Source: Gigantopelta aegis (taxonomy: Eukaryota; Mollusca; Gastropoda; Neomphalida; Peltospiridae). Taken from it: a stretch of 64,000 nucleotides of DNA. Location: positions 2,794,339-2,858,338 of the forward strand of contig NC_054708.1 in the NCBI RefSeq assembly GCF_016097555.1, written 5' to 3'. Positions 46,005-56,023 of this stretch are shown here, in pieces. Under the pieces are notes generated by a model. The model searched no databases. It had not been told where the DNA came from and saw only the letters and a list, made by a program, of their open reading frames with translations. How positions within the stretch are numbered: the stretch's first letter is position 1; each line of letters starts with the position of its first letter. The position numbers and the translations under genes were made by a program.

Positions 46005-46228
46005 GTGACATTGGTAATGAAATCTTATTACTGGTAACCTCATTACCTGATTATCAGCCTGTGACATTGGTAATGAAATCTTATTACTGGTAACCTCATT
46101 ACCTGATTATCAGCCTGTGACATTGGTAATGCAATCTTATTACTGGTAACCTCATTACCTGATTATCAGCCTGTGACATTGGTAATGCAATCTTATTACT
46201 GGTAACCTCATTACCTGATTATCAGCCT
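46005..46228. repeat. 56-bp tandem array abutting a stop codon
   Basis: Four copies at 56-bp steps with TGACATTGGTAATGAAATCT and GGTAACCTCATTACCTGATT; the last overlaps the 3' end of the glycine-rich gene by a few bases. Confidence 0.93.
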
Positions 46229-47717
46229 ATGTTCCGTCTGTTAAATTGTCCATTTTGTTGCCGCATTTGCCTGTTTCTTCTGTTTTGACTTGTCAGTCGA
46301 CTGGCTAGCAACTCCGTAATTCCGCTGCTAAATGCTGGCCCTAGTCCGGCTCTAGAGGTACCTTGTCTTGTGGTACGAGATCCAGTGCCAGTACCTCTTC
46401 CAGACTGACCCTGTCCCCTATTACCAGATCCAGTGCCAATACCTCTTCCAGACTGACCCTGTCCCCTATTACCAAATCCGGTGCCCATACCTCTTCCAGA
46501 CTGACCCTGTCCCCTATTACCAGATCCGGTGCCAATACCTCTTCCAGACTGACCCTGTCCCCTATTACCAAATCCAGTGCCAATACCTCTTCCAGACTGA
46601 CCCTGTCCCCTATTACCAAATCCGGTGCCCATACCTCTTCCAGACTGACCCTGTCCCCTATTACCAAATCCGGTGCCCATACCTCTTCCAGACTGACCCT
46701 GTCCCCTATTACCAAATCCGGTGCCAATACCTCTTCCAGACTGACCCTGTCCGCTATTACCAAATGCGGTGCCCATACCTCTTCCAGACTGACCCTGTCC
46801 CCTATTACCAAATCCGGTGCCACTACCTCTTCCAGGATTAATTTGCCCCTGTCCCCTGTTACCAAACCCAGTGCCCATACCAGTTCCAGGAATTGCCTGT
46901 CCCCTATTACCAAACCCAGTGCCCATACCGCTTCCAGGAATAACCTGTCCCCTATTACCAAATCCGGTGCCCATACCGCTTCCAGGAATAACCTGTCCCC
47001 TATTACCAAATCCGGTGCCACTACCTCTTCCAGGATTAATTTGCCCCTGTCCCCTATTACCAAACCCAGTGCCCATACCGCTTCCAGGAATAACCTGTCC
47101 CCTATTACCAAATCCGGTGCCCATACCTCTTCCTGGATTAATTGCCTGTCCCCTGTTACCAAACCCAGTGCCCATACCACTTCCTGGAATAACCTGTCCC
47201 CTATTACCAAACCCGGTGCCCATACCGCTTCCAGGATTAATTTGCCCCTGTCCCCTATTACCAAACCCGGTGCCCATACCGCTTCCTGGAATAACCTGTC
47301 CCCTGTTACCAAACCCAGTACCAATACCGCTTCCAGGAATAACCTGTCCCCTATTACCAAATCCAGTGCCAATTACATTACCAGGAATAGCCGGTCCTCT
47401 ATTACCAAAACCGCCGTCAATTCCAACTGGAGGAATACCTGGACCCTTGTTGCCAAAACCGCCACCTGTTCCAATACTCGGTCCCATATTGTTAAAACCG
47501 CCACCCATTCCAATTCCCGGTACCTGTATCCCCTTTCCGGGAATACCAAGACCCTTATTGACAAACCCGCCGTGTATTCCTTTGCCAGGAATAACATGTC
47601 CCTTCTGGCCAAACAGAGGATCTACTGGTTCGGGTAGAGGTTCAGGGAGAGGTTCAACCTCGGGTTTAGGTTCAGCTATTGGCTTTACTGGCTGGACATA
47701 GGGAGTTCTTCGATATC
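46222..47717 (-). CDS. Gly-rich gene, repeat-coding last exon
   Basis: Acceptor TTCCTGTATTTGTAG, then 1496 bp to the stop at 46222-46224. The DNA itself is a 48-bp tandem repeat with some 54-bp variants, and long open frames on the opposite strand are shadows of it. The frame chosen continues from the signal-peptide exons and has non-repetitive, protein-like ends. Confidence 0.85.
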
Positions 47718-50700
47718 CTACAAATACAGGAATAGAAACGAAATTAGGATTCACAAATTGAAACAAGGACAACTAAATACTGTTATTTTTATGATCATGC
47801 GAGGAAGACATTTTCGGTACAACTTAACACTGATATCTCTATGTTCACATTAGTAAAACATTTAGATACAGCTTAACATTGATATTTTATGGAATCACGG
47901 GGAATAAAAGAAAGGAATGTTTATATAAAAAAACCCAACATCCTGGCACATTCCTTGGTGGTCGACAGCAGCTGTTACACATGATCCAGAGAGAGGGAGA
48001 AGAATAACCACTGACTACTCTTTTATTAGAACTAACGGCGTTTGCAAGAACATCCTCCCAGAAACAGAGCATCACGTACCACGGTCTTTGAATACTTGAA
48101 TGTTGTTTGTGATCTGGTTGGACAGACAAAAACAACAGGTCGGCTAAGCACATGAACAGTAACATGTTGGAATATTTAAACAACAGGTCGGCTGAGCACA
48201 TGAACAGTAACATGTTGGACTATTTAAACAACAGGTCGGCTAAGCACATGAACAGTAACATGTTGGACTATTTAAACAACAGGTCGGCTAAGCACATGAA
48301 CAGTAACATGTTGGAATATTTAAACATAAGGTAAGTGAAACAAAATCTCGACTCGCATGTTTTGCATTTAATATCCACAGTTATTTAAATTTCAGATTCA
48401 CTTTCTGTGACTGCAAATATATTTCATTGGAAAGTGAGATCGGAGACCCAGTACTAAGATCTTTTTTTAATAATTAATATTAATATTTAAATATAAACGA
48501 TGCCTTACTTTATAATAGCCTGATCCTGTGTTATATAAATAAATAATGACTCACTGTCGTTATAACCTGTTTCAGTGGGACAGGAGATGCTCAGCTTTCG
48601 GGAACACCTAGTATCATCATTGTTTTACAGTGATTTATGAGTGCATGCCATCACAGCTGTATATATTTCATTGAACTCTATCCTATGCAAGTTTGGCTTT
48701 TCTAAGCTAGTCCTGTGCGTGATAGTCTTCCTACAGGCGATGAAATATCCTGTTACGGATATTTACGGACATGCTAGGTAAGTGGCGGTCCTCCTAAGGA
48801 GGAGCATCTGATAGAAGGTCATGCAAGCAATCACGACTTAAACACATAAAACGTCCTCGGCTGTCTTGTGCAGAGATACGACTTTGATCACGGATACGGT
48901 TTTGCCATTCAGATTGACTATTGTAGTGTTATATAATATGTAATTGATATATACAGATCAATGGAAAGAAGTAACGGTTCACACCAACACTAACAGAATC
49001 TAGTTACTGCAACGAAACCCCTCGCCCATAATGTCAGGACGTGAACCATGTCACTGACACACAATCTCAAGGGCGGGACGTGGTAAAGTGGTCAGTCTAG
49101 GATCGATCCTCGTCGGTGGACCAATTGGTCTATATCTCGTTCCTGACAGTGTACCACGACTGATATATCAAAGGCCGTGGTATGTGCTATCCTCTGGGAT
49201 GGTACATATAAAAGATCCCTTTTTACTCTCTAAGACTATATGTCTGAATTACCAAATGTTTGACATCCAATAGCCGATGATTAATAGATCAATGTGCTCT
49301 AATGGTGTCTTTAAACAACAACAAAAAAAAAAATTCTAAACTTTCTCAATCTCAACATTACGACGATAATAGTGACTGAACTTTGGTCTACAAAACCAAG
49401 TGTTCCCTCATTTCCTTGTCTCAGTACGTACTGTCGTAATAACCGAACCCACTGTTACATAACATGTAATATATAAATAAAGGTATCACTTACTATCGTG
49501 ACAACCACATTCAGTGATAAATATTATGTAATTTATAAATCAAACAATCACTTACTGTTGTTGATACCTGCTTCGATGTTATCGGTTAGTTGTGCCTGTG
49601 CTATGTCTTCATAACCTGCAATTACAACCATGCGTGTGTGTGTGTGTAAGAATGGTGTTAATTAATTCTCAGAGATGATCAAATGGAACTTTTCTCATTT
49701 TCAAATTACTTAAAGACTATTTGTGTATATACAAGCTAATTAACTCTATATTTACTACTACCAACATTCATCGAGAATATGCAATATAGTATAACCTGAA
49801 ATGTTATTAAACTTCTCACGTTTATTTGTATAAAAATACTGTTATTAGACCTCTGTTCAGAAATGCTGTCATTAAACCTTTGACGTTTTTGTTTTTAAAA
49901 TGTTGTCATTAAACCACTGATGTTTTGGTTTAGAAAAATGCCGTTATAAAATATATCATGTTTCTGTTGTAGAAATGCTGATATTAAAACCCTGATCTTT
50001 CTGTTTAGACATATTGTTATTAAACCGCTGATGATTCTGTTTAGAAATATTGATATAAAACATCAGATGCTTGTGTTTTAGAAATGCTGTTATCAAACAT
50101 ATGCTGTTTCTGTTTAGAAATGTTGTTATAAAACAACTGATGTTTCTGTTCTAGAAATGCTGGTATTAAAACTGATGTTTCTGTTTTAGAAATACTGAAA
50201 TAAATCATTATTTTCTGTTGTAGAAATGCTGATATTAAAATCTGATGTTTCTGTTTTAGAATACTGATATAAAACTCAGCTGTTCTTGTTTTAGAAATGC
50301 ATTTATGAAAACTCTCATGTTTCTGTTTTAGAATACTGACCAAAATGACAGCTGATCCTATTCCTTATTTCGAAGTTGTGCATTGTTTTTCATCTCTTTG
50401 GTGAACCTCTTGCACATTTAGTATTTCTGCATTGTTTTAGATGAAGAGATAGACGACAGATGTGGTGAGTCAACCACTATTTTACTCTGCATTGATTTAG
50501 ATGAAGAGATAGACGACAGATGTGGTGAATCAACCACCATTTGACTCTGCATTGTTTTAGATGAAGAGATAGACGACAGATGTGGTGAATCAACCACTAT
50601 TTGACTCTGCATTGTTTTAGATGAAGAGATAGACGACAGATATGGTGAATCAACCACTATTTTACTCTGCATTGTTTTAGATGAAGAGATAGACGACAGA

Positions 50701-51279
50701 TGTGGTGAATCATCCAATGAAGAGATAGACGACAGATGTGGTGAATCAACCACTATTTGACTCTGCATTGTTTTAGATGAAGAGATAGACGACAGAAATG
50801 GTGAATCAACCACTATTTTACTCTGCATTGTTTTAGATGAAGAGATAGACGACAGATGTGGTGAATCAACCACTATTTTACTCTGCATTGTTCAGAGATA
50901 CGGCCCTGTCATGCATTACGGTTTTGTCGTTCACATTTATTTAACCTCTGATATGTTTCTTTTAGGTATGCTGAGTTATGAGTTATTAACGTTTAACATC
51001 TAATGTTTATATTGTAGAAATTTTGTGTTATCAAATCTCTGATGTTTTCGTTTAGAAATGCTGTTATTGGATCTCTGAATTTTTTGTTTTGGAAATATTG
51101 TTATTAAACCTTTGAAATTTCTGTTTTAGAAATACTGTTATTAAACCTTGAATTATTAAACCTCTGGTGTTTCTGTTTTGGTAATGCTGTAAACTTCTGT
51201 AGTCAACACAGATTGCATTAGGCCTACCTGACACCAAGACTGCGCAGGCGCAAAGACACAAACTCAGCATAGCAGCCAT
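46222..51279 (-). CDS. Secreted Gly/Arg/Gln-rich repeat protein, four exons
   Basis: Joining 51228-51279, 49556-49615, 48555-48566 and 46222-47717 (minus strand; all junctions phase 1) gives about 539 residues. Exon 1 encodes a signal peptide, MAAMLSLCLCACAVLVSG, so the product is secreted. Exon 2 gives YEDIAQAQLTDNIEAGINN, the microexon SYND, and the large exon a Pro/Glu-rich segment (PIAEPKPEVEPLPEPLPEP) followed by about 25 repeats of roughly 16 residues such as GTGFGNRGQVIPGSGM and GTGFGNRGQGQSGRGM. It ends with a basic, Asn/Gln/Arg-rich tail (RRNRQMRQQNGQFNRRNIG). No cysteine is obvious in the repeats and the net charge is basic. Such proteins are often extracellular matrix components (shell matrix, mucus, adhesive), but no domain proves a function. 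The microexon and exon order are inferred from splice sites and phase. Confidence 0.78.
48131..48330. repeat. 48-bp tandem array in an intron
   Basis: Four copies of AACAACAGGTCGGCTAAGCA followed by CATGAACAGTAACATGTTGG and a variable end. Confidence 0.93.
48555..48566 (-). CDS. Gly-rich gene, 12-nt microexon
   Basis: GTTATAACGACA lies between an acceptor ending GAAACAG and a GTGAGT donor, phase 1 on both sides, so inclusion adds four codons and skipping keeps the frame. The first 12 bases of exon 2 (GTTATGAAGACA) are nearly the same. Confidence 0.55.
49072..49331 (+). mobile_element. SINE-A with internal deletion
   Basis: GGGCGGGACGTGG, a shortened head, TATATCAAAGGCCGTGGTAT, TTTGACATCCAATAGCCGAT, tail with poly-A. 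It lies in an intron of the glycine-rich gene, antisense to it. Confidence 0.9.
49432..49443 (-). other. Decayed microexon copy
   Basis: GTTATTACGACA followed by GTACGT on the minus strand resembles the 48555 microexon and donor, but the preceding base pair is CG, not AG, so it should not be spliced in. Confidence 0.4.
49494..49505 (-). other. Decayed microexon copy
   Basis: GTTGTCACGATA followed by GTAAGTGAT is a third relative of the microexon. The acceptor position reads TG instead of AG. Confidence 0.4.
49556..49615 (-). CDS. Gly-rich gene, exon 2
   Basis: Acceptor GGTTGTAATTGCAG, 60 bp open (YEDIAQAQLTDNIEAGINN), phase 1 at both ends, donor GTAAGT. Both splice sites are strong. Confidence 0.82.
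49800..50345. repeat. About 38-bp degenerate array, left block
   Basis: Units like GATGTTTCTGTTTTAGAAAT with GCTGTTATTAAACC, each diverged in length and sequence. The array resumes at 50940-51195 after the 60-bp array. Confidence 0.85.
50425..50893. repeat. 60-bp tandem array
   Basis: About eight copies of CTGCATTGTTTTAGATGAAG, AGATAGACGACAGATGTGGT and GAATCAACCACTATTTTA, one truncated. Since 60 is divisible by three, a 156-codon frame runs through it on the minus strand. Confidence 0.95.
50940..51195. repeat. About 38-bp degenerate array, right block
   Basis: Same unit family as 49800-50345 (CTGATGTTTTCGTTTAGAAA, TGCTGTTATT). It ends about 30 bp before the signal-peptide exon. Confidence 0.8.
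51228..51279 (-). CDS. Gly-rich gene, exon 1 (signal peptide)
   Basis: Start at 51277-51279, chosen because it gives a compact hydrophobic signal sequence; an in-frame Met at 51315 would add 12 polar residues and lies in a tandem repeat. Ends phase 1 at GTAGGC. Confidence 0.78.
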
Positions 51280-51285
51280 CGTAAC

Positions 51286-51665
51286 CGATTTGTCAACTGA
51301 AATACATAATGGCACAGTAATAAGTATTTAAAATCAAGATATCCACAGCTTACAGCTGATACATAACACGTGTATAACACCATCGATTTGTCAACTGAAA
51401 TACATAATGTCACAGTAATAAGTATTTTATATCAAGATATCAAAAGCCTACAGCTGATAAATAACACGTGTATAACACGATTTGTCACCTGAAATACATA
51501 ATGTCACAGTAATAAGTATTTTATATCAAGATATCAAAAGCCTACAGCTGATAAATAACACGTGTATAACACGATTTGTCACCTGAAATACATAATGTCA
51601 CAGTAATAAGTATTTAATATCAAGATATCCACAGCCTATAGCTGATAAACAACACGTGTATATTA
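51286..51665. repeat. 95-bp array directly upstream of the start codon
   Basis: Four copies start with CGATTTGTCA at 51286, 51384, 51479 and 51572 and include AACACGTGTATAACAC. The array begins 7 bp upstream of the glycine-rich gene's start codon and so covers its 5' UTR or promoter. Confidence 0.9.
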
Positions 51666-52450
51666 CCACCGTGGCCTGAATAATACTAAAACTTGAAGAT
51701 ATACGTTTCACATAAAAGTATATTTTCAGTAAATTTAATAATAAATCGACTAAACACAGCTTTACTGTTTAAGTGTTAATATCATCTAATACTTATACCA
51801 TTACAATATAAGGTGTGGGGGTTTTTTTTATAATAGTACGAACTGGATGTAATGAAACGAAACCTTCGTGTGAAATATTGATAGTCAAAATCTTCTCCTC
51901 GTTAACTTAAGCCTTAGTTATAATACTTTAATGACTAAAAATCACAAACAAAATATAAAAAATTAAACAATTAGTATAGTGCAATAGCACAGTATATTCA
52001 CTTCATACTGTGCTATTACAAACAATATTTACCTCAACTGATTCACGGGTATGCAGTGGCGCACTACATTTTCTGAATTGTTTATATGCTGTGTATTCAA
52101 TGACGTAGGTGGCTAATGTAACGGTAGTCCAGTTGCGTCGTTTCGTATCAATCAATCATAACTGCTGCTTTCCGTGTTTCCTCTGTGTGCCACGTCCTGA
52201 TGTATACGCTTGTCACAATTCTTTATTTTGTTCCGTCATCGTCCAGACTTTCCGTTTACATCGCCTTATTTTATAGTTATATGAGCTAGGTTGTCAACTG
52301 CAGTAAGTGGTGACATGTAAATTAATAACAAAAGAAAGAAATAGCTTGTAAGAATGTGTCTAAATATTTATTTGTATTTCAAAACGCCTCCTGTTGTTTT
52401 AAAAATAGGCGGACAAAAATAGATCACGTTGAAATTACTCTCTCTCTCTT
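51666..52450. other. Upstream region of the glycine-rich gene
   Basis: AT-rich. A perfect 13-bp inverted repeat (AATAGCACAGTAT and its complement, 9-bp loop) lies at 51983-52017. No coding exon is recognised. Confidence 0.45.
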
Positions 52451-52459
52451 TCACAGAAA

Positions 52460-52460
52460 C

Positions 52461-52541
<81 letters not shown>

Positions 52542-52592
52542 ACGGAAAGAGAGAGAGAAACATACATACATTCAGACAGGGGGGGGGGGGGG
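52460..52592. repeat. (GA)n microsatellite and poly-G
   Basis: GA units with a few interruptions (52465-52557), then a G-run of about 14 at 52579-52592. Confidence 0.96.
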
Positions 52593-52639
52593 AAGAGGTT
52601 TTTTGTGGGGACCGGGTTGTTTTGTTGCCTTCTTTTTTT

Positions 52640-52735
52640 CTGTATGTCAAAATTACCAAATGTTTGACATCCAATAGCCGATGATTAAAAAATCACTATG
52701 CTCTAGAGGTGTTGTTAAACAAAAAATCTTTTTGT
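52640..52735 (+). mobile_element. SINE-A 3' fragment
   Basis: TGTCAAAATTACCAAATGTT, TTTGACATCCAATAGCCGAT and a GTGTTGTTAAACAAA tail; the head is absent. Confidence 0.85.
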
Positions 52736-53167
52736 TGTCTTTTCTTTTGTTGTTGTTTTGGGGGTTTTCTGTTGTATAAAATAATTACAAATGTGTAAAA
52801 AAAACAAGACCAATCAACAATCAAATTGAATAAAATGGTGTATTTGTGATACTCCGACGTTTTACAGGACGTTCCGACATCAAGATGATGGATGCCAAAA
52901 TGAACATCTTGTTTATCCTTCAGAGCAAATACTCGTAGTCTGGATTGCGTTAGAAATAAATTAAATATAAACATAACTCGCAGATATCAAAACTGTAAAC
53001 TCGTTTCAATGGTCACGTCTCAATACCATTTAAAACACTGGTTCTTTTTACTAAACAGATAAGGAGAGAGGACAAAGAGAGGTCCCCTGGAGGAGAGGTT
53101 AAATATAAAACCATTTGATCCTTCTAACTGTAACCAATAGCCTATCCAGTGGCAGAGGAGATTTCAT
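52736..53167. other. Spacer before the nested transposon stack
   Basis: No gene is seen; the last 100 bp may be degraded LINE sequence leading into the reverse-transcriptase fragment. Confidence 0.4.
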
Positions 53168-53561
53168 ATGCCAATGACACTTTGCTTGACTTCTTCGTGG
53201 AATTTTATTGAAAAAGTTTTAGATTTGTTTAATATTCAAATACTAGTATCTATAACAAATTGGATAAACACTTTATATCATAATTCAACATCAAGAATAC
53301 TCCAAAATGGATTTTTATCTGAAAGTTTTAAACTAGAATGTGGATGTAGACAAGGTGGTCCTCTCTTTCCATATGTTTTATAATATGTGTAGATATTCTC
53401 GCAATATCAAGTAGAATTTTCCGACAAAATAAATGTTTTTAAAATAGGTGGAGAGGAATTCGTCTTATCACAATATGCAGACGACACAAGTTTAATCCTA
53501 GATGGACATCACAAATCTCTTGAACACAACTTAATAATGTTACATTTATATTCTAATGTTG
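53168..53561 (+). pseudogene. L1/Tx1-like LINE, reverse-transcriptase part (outermost layer, left piece)
   Basis: The plus strand reads WNFIEKVLDLFNIQ, ITNWINTLYHNSTSRILQNG, LECGCRQGGPLFPYVL and, after a stop and frame change, QYADDTSLILDGHHKSLEHN: the fingers and palm of a non-LTR reverse transcriptase with its YADD catalytic box. It stops at YSNV where a SINE-A is inserted. The expected continuation (CGLKINYSKSKVIWIG) is found 7.1 kb further on at 60689, so both are halves of one element. It has internal stops and is dead. Confidence 0.88.
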
Positions 53562-53863
53562 GACGTAGCCCAATGATAAAGTGCACGCCTGATGCGCGAT
53601 CGGTCTAGGATCGATCCTCGTCGGTGGGCTCATTGGGATATTTCTCGTTCCAGCCAGTGTTCCACGACTGGTCTATTAAAGGCCGTAATATATGCAATCC
53701 TGTCTGTGGGATGGTGCATATAAAAGATCCCTTGCTACTAATGGAAAATTTTAGCGGGTTTCCTCTCTATGATTGTGTCAAAATCACCATATGTTTGACA
53801 TTCAATAGCCGATGATTAATAAATCAATGTCCTCTAGTGGTGTCGTTAAACAAAACAAACTTC
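53562..53863 (+). mobile_element. SINE-A inserted in the LINE (second layer)
   Basis: GGACGTAGCCCAATGATAAA through TTTGACATTCAATAGCCGAT to GTGTCGTTAAACAAAACAAA. Its tail AAAACAAACTTC (53852-53863) was itself the target of the next insertion and reappears at 60677-60688. Confidence 0.92.
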
Positions 53864-54717
53864 TTTTTTGTATTATTATTCCCATTTTTATTGACATGAT
53901 ATCCACACACAGATGTATACAGTGAATCATCTTCATAAATCAAGACTAATATTCGTTCCTCGTATTCAGCCTTGATACATGTAGTGAAGATTACTGATAT
54001 CCACTACTAGCGCCCTCTATTGGAAGAAAATTTGTAACACCGATTATGTCCCTTACACGATGACATCGCTGACCAATTACAGCATCTGTAATATGTGACA
54101 ATCTTGAAAGCAATATCAAAAATTAACCGCCCAAACTTTTTTTTTAACATATCGTGACAAACACGACACGTTTCCACGGACGCTGACGCTGCCATCTTTG
54201 TTTACAATAACAAGGGAATCTATAAGGAGCGCCCCTGCGTGTGCATTAACCTCACCGTGGTGCAGGAGTGAACATTCTTTTATAGAATGGCCAATAAATG
54301 CACAACTCCTCGTATGAGGCACCTTGTTTGCCGTGAGGTGCAACCCGTGAAAATGGATGATGGGATCCTGGTGATTGAGTTGGGGCATATCTGCGGGTAT
54401 GACTTCTGACAAGACATCACTTTGGCCCGGAATTCATATAGACGGGTGTTCAGGAAGGCCCGACCTGATCAATCGGCTGGTCACGTCAAGCTCGAGGGCA
54501 TACAACCCTTTGCTTTGTTACATCTCCAAAGAACAAACATTGTTTCAATGGTCATATGTTTTGTTGCTCTTGGGGCGGTGGCTAGGGTCAATCAGGTGAT
54601 TTATTATTTCTTATTGCCTGAGTATATCAACCATGTATCCCTGGCATGATTGTCTGCTGGTTATCCGCAGCATCATGTCCCCTTGTTGGACTCCGTGGTG
54701 GGTGGGGAGCATGAGTG

Positions 54718-55734
54718 ATGAATTATATGAACTATATTATGGCTCAAACAACAACACTAACTTTTGATGGGACCCTGAAAAGTGTCCACACCGAAGTTTC
54801 GGACTCTTCATCATCAGATGAAGAGTCTACGACATTGTTTGTAAAGAAATCCAGAGTGATTTCTTCAAAAACCTGGCCAAGGTTTCTTGTCATCGGGTCT
54901 ACTGATGATGAGGCCTTGAAGAAATTGTCGCCTTTTGCGATTCAAAAAGGGCTCGAAGGCTTGGCCGGCGAGCCTAAAAGTGTTAAGAAATTAAGGAGTG
55001 GCTCATTGTTGGTCGAATGCTCAACAGAGAGTCATTCCAGAAATCTTCTTAAATCAAAACATTTATGTAATATTTCCATCAAAGTCAGTCCTCACGCTAG
55101 CCTTAATTCCTCTAAAGGAGTGGTTCGGTCTAGGGATTTGGAAGGAGTCAGTGAGGATGACATTTGCGAAAATCTCTCCTCACAAGGTGTCACATCAGTC
55201 AAGCGGATTAAAGTCCGTCGGAACAATGAACTGGTTTCGACGAACACCTTAATCCTTACATTTAATATGCCAACCCTTCCAAATTCTGTCAAAGCAGGTT
55301 ATTTAAATATACCTGTCGTGCCGTATATTCCTAACCCTTTACGATGTTTCAAATGCCAAAGATTTGGACATGGACAAAATACATGCCATAACAGATTGAC
55401 ATGTGCTCGTTGTGGTCAATTTGACCATGACAGCAAGGCATGTCAAAATGATATGGCATGTACCAACTGTAAAGGGAAACACTTTGCGTACTCGCGAGAG
55501 TGCCCAAGGTGGAAAGTGGAAAAAGAGGTACAACATGTGAAAGTTGAAAAACACCTCTCTTTCACAGAGGCTAGAAAGGTTGTGGAAGCATCAACACCTC
55601 CAGCAGCTGGTAAATCGTATGCCGCTGCTGTGAAGGTATCTACAACCAATATAGCCATTCAGACAGACCTTACATGGCCTAATGGTGAGGACAAATTTAA
55701 GAAGACTTTAAAAGCAAACTACAAAAGCTGCTAA
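54718..55734 (+). CDS. LINE ORF1: zinc-knuckle nucleic-acid-binding protein
   Basis: 338 residues if started at the Met at 54718. The N-terminus is Ser/Glu-rich (SDSSSSDEES); residues about 50-195 resemble the RRM-like folds of I-type ORF1 proteins (FLVIGSTDDEALKKLSP, SGSLLVECSTESHSRNLLKS); residues about 210-255 carry three Cys/His knuckles, CFKCQRFGHGQNTC, CARCGQFDHDSKAC and a variant CTNCKGKHF. ORF1 protein packages the element's RNA. It ends at KANYKSC, but downstream in another frame comes a Ser/Pro-rich segment (GSSSGEPGPSKPPPRKDLKK, then NNPFEAL) typical of an ORF1 C-terminus, so a one-base frameshift near 55720 may have shortened it (inference). Confidence 0.85.
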   Translation: MNYMNYIMAQTTTLTFDGTLKSVHTEVSDSSSSDEESTTLFVKKSRVISSKTWPRFLVIGSTDDEALKKLSPFAIQKGLEGLAGEPKSVKKLRSGSLLVECSTESHSRNLLKSKHLCNISIKVSPHASLNSSKGVVRSRDLEGVSEDDICENLSSQGVTSVKRIKVRRNNELVSTNTLILTFNMPTLPNSVKAGYLNIPVVPYIPNPLRCFKCQRFGHGQNTCHNRLTCARCGQFDHDSKACQNDMACTNCKGKHFAYSRECPRWKVEKEVQHVKVEKHLSFTEARKVVEASTPPAAGKSYAAAVKVSTTNIAIQTDLTWPNGEDKFKKTLKANYKSC

Positions 55735-56023
55735 TAAACAAGTTTCCAAATCATCCCAGGTGTCTTTGGATTCTACCAAACCATCAAGAGGTTCATCTTC
55801 TGGGGAGCCAGGTCCCAGTAAGCCTCCGCCACGGAAAGACCTTAAAAAACCCAATAAGGATTCTTCTTCAGGACGTCTGAAGAAATATGAAAAACAGTTG
55901 GTTCCGACCAACAATCCTTTTGAAGCTTTGACTGATGTGGATGATCAAATGGATATAATGCCAGATGATTGTCCACAATCACAAAGATCTGGAAAGCCAA
56001 AGATAACTCCGTACTTCCCCCTA

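Noticed and set aside
46341-47701. Long opposite-strand or other-frame ORFs (up to 424 codons, Ser/Thr-rich, Leu-rich or Pro-rich)
   Set aside because: They are shadows of the repeat exon; only the minus-strand frame that continues from the signal-peptide exons has non-repetitive ends and splice support.
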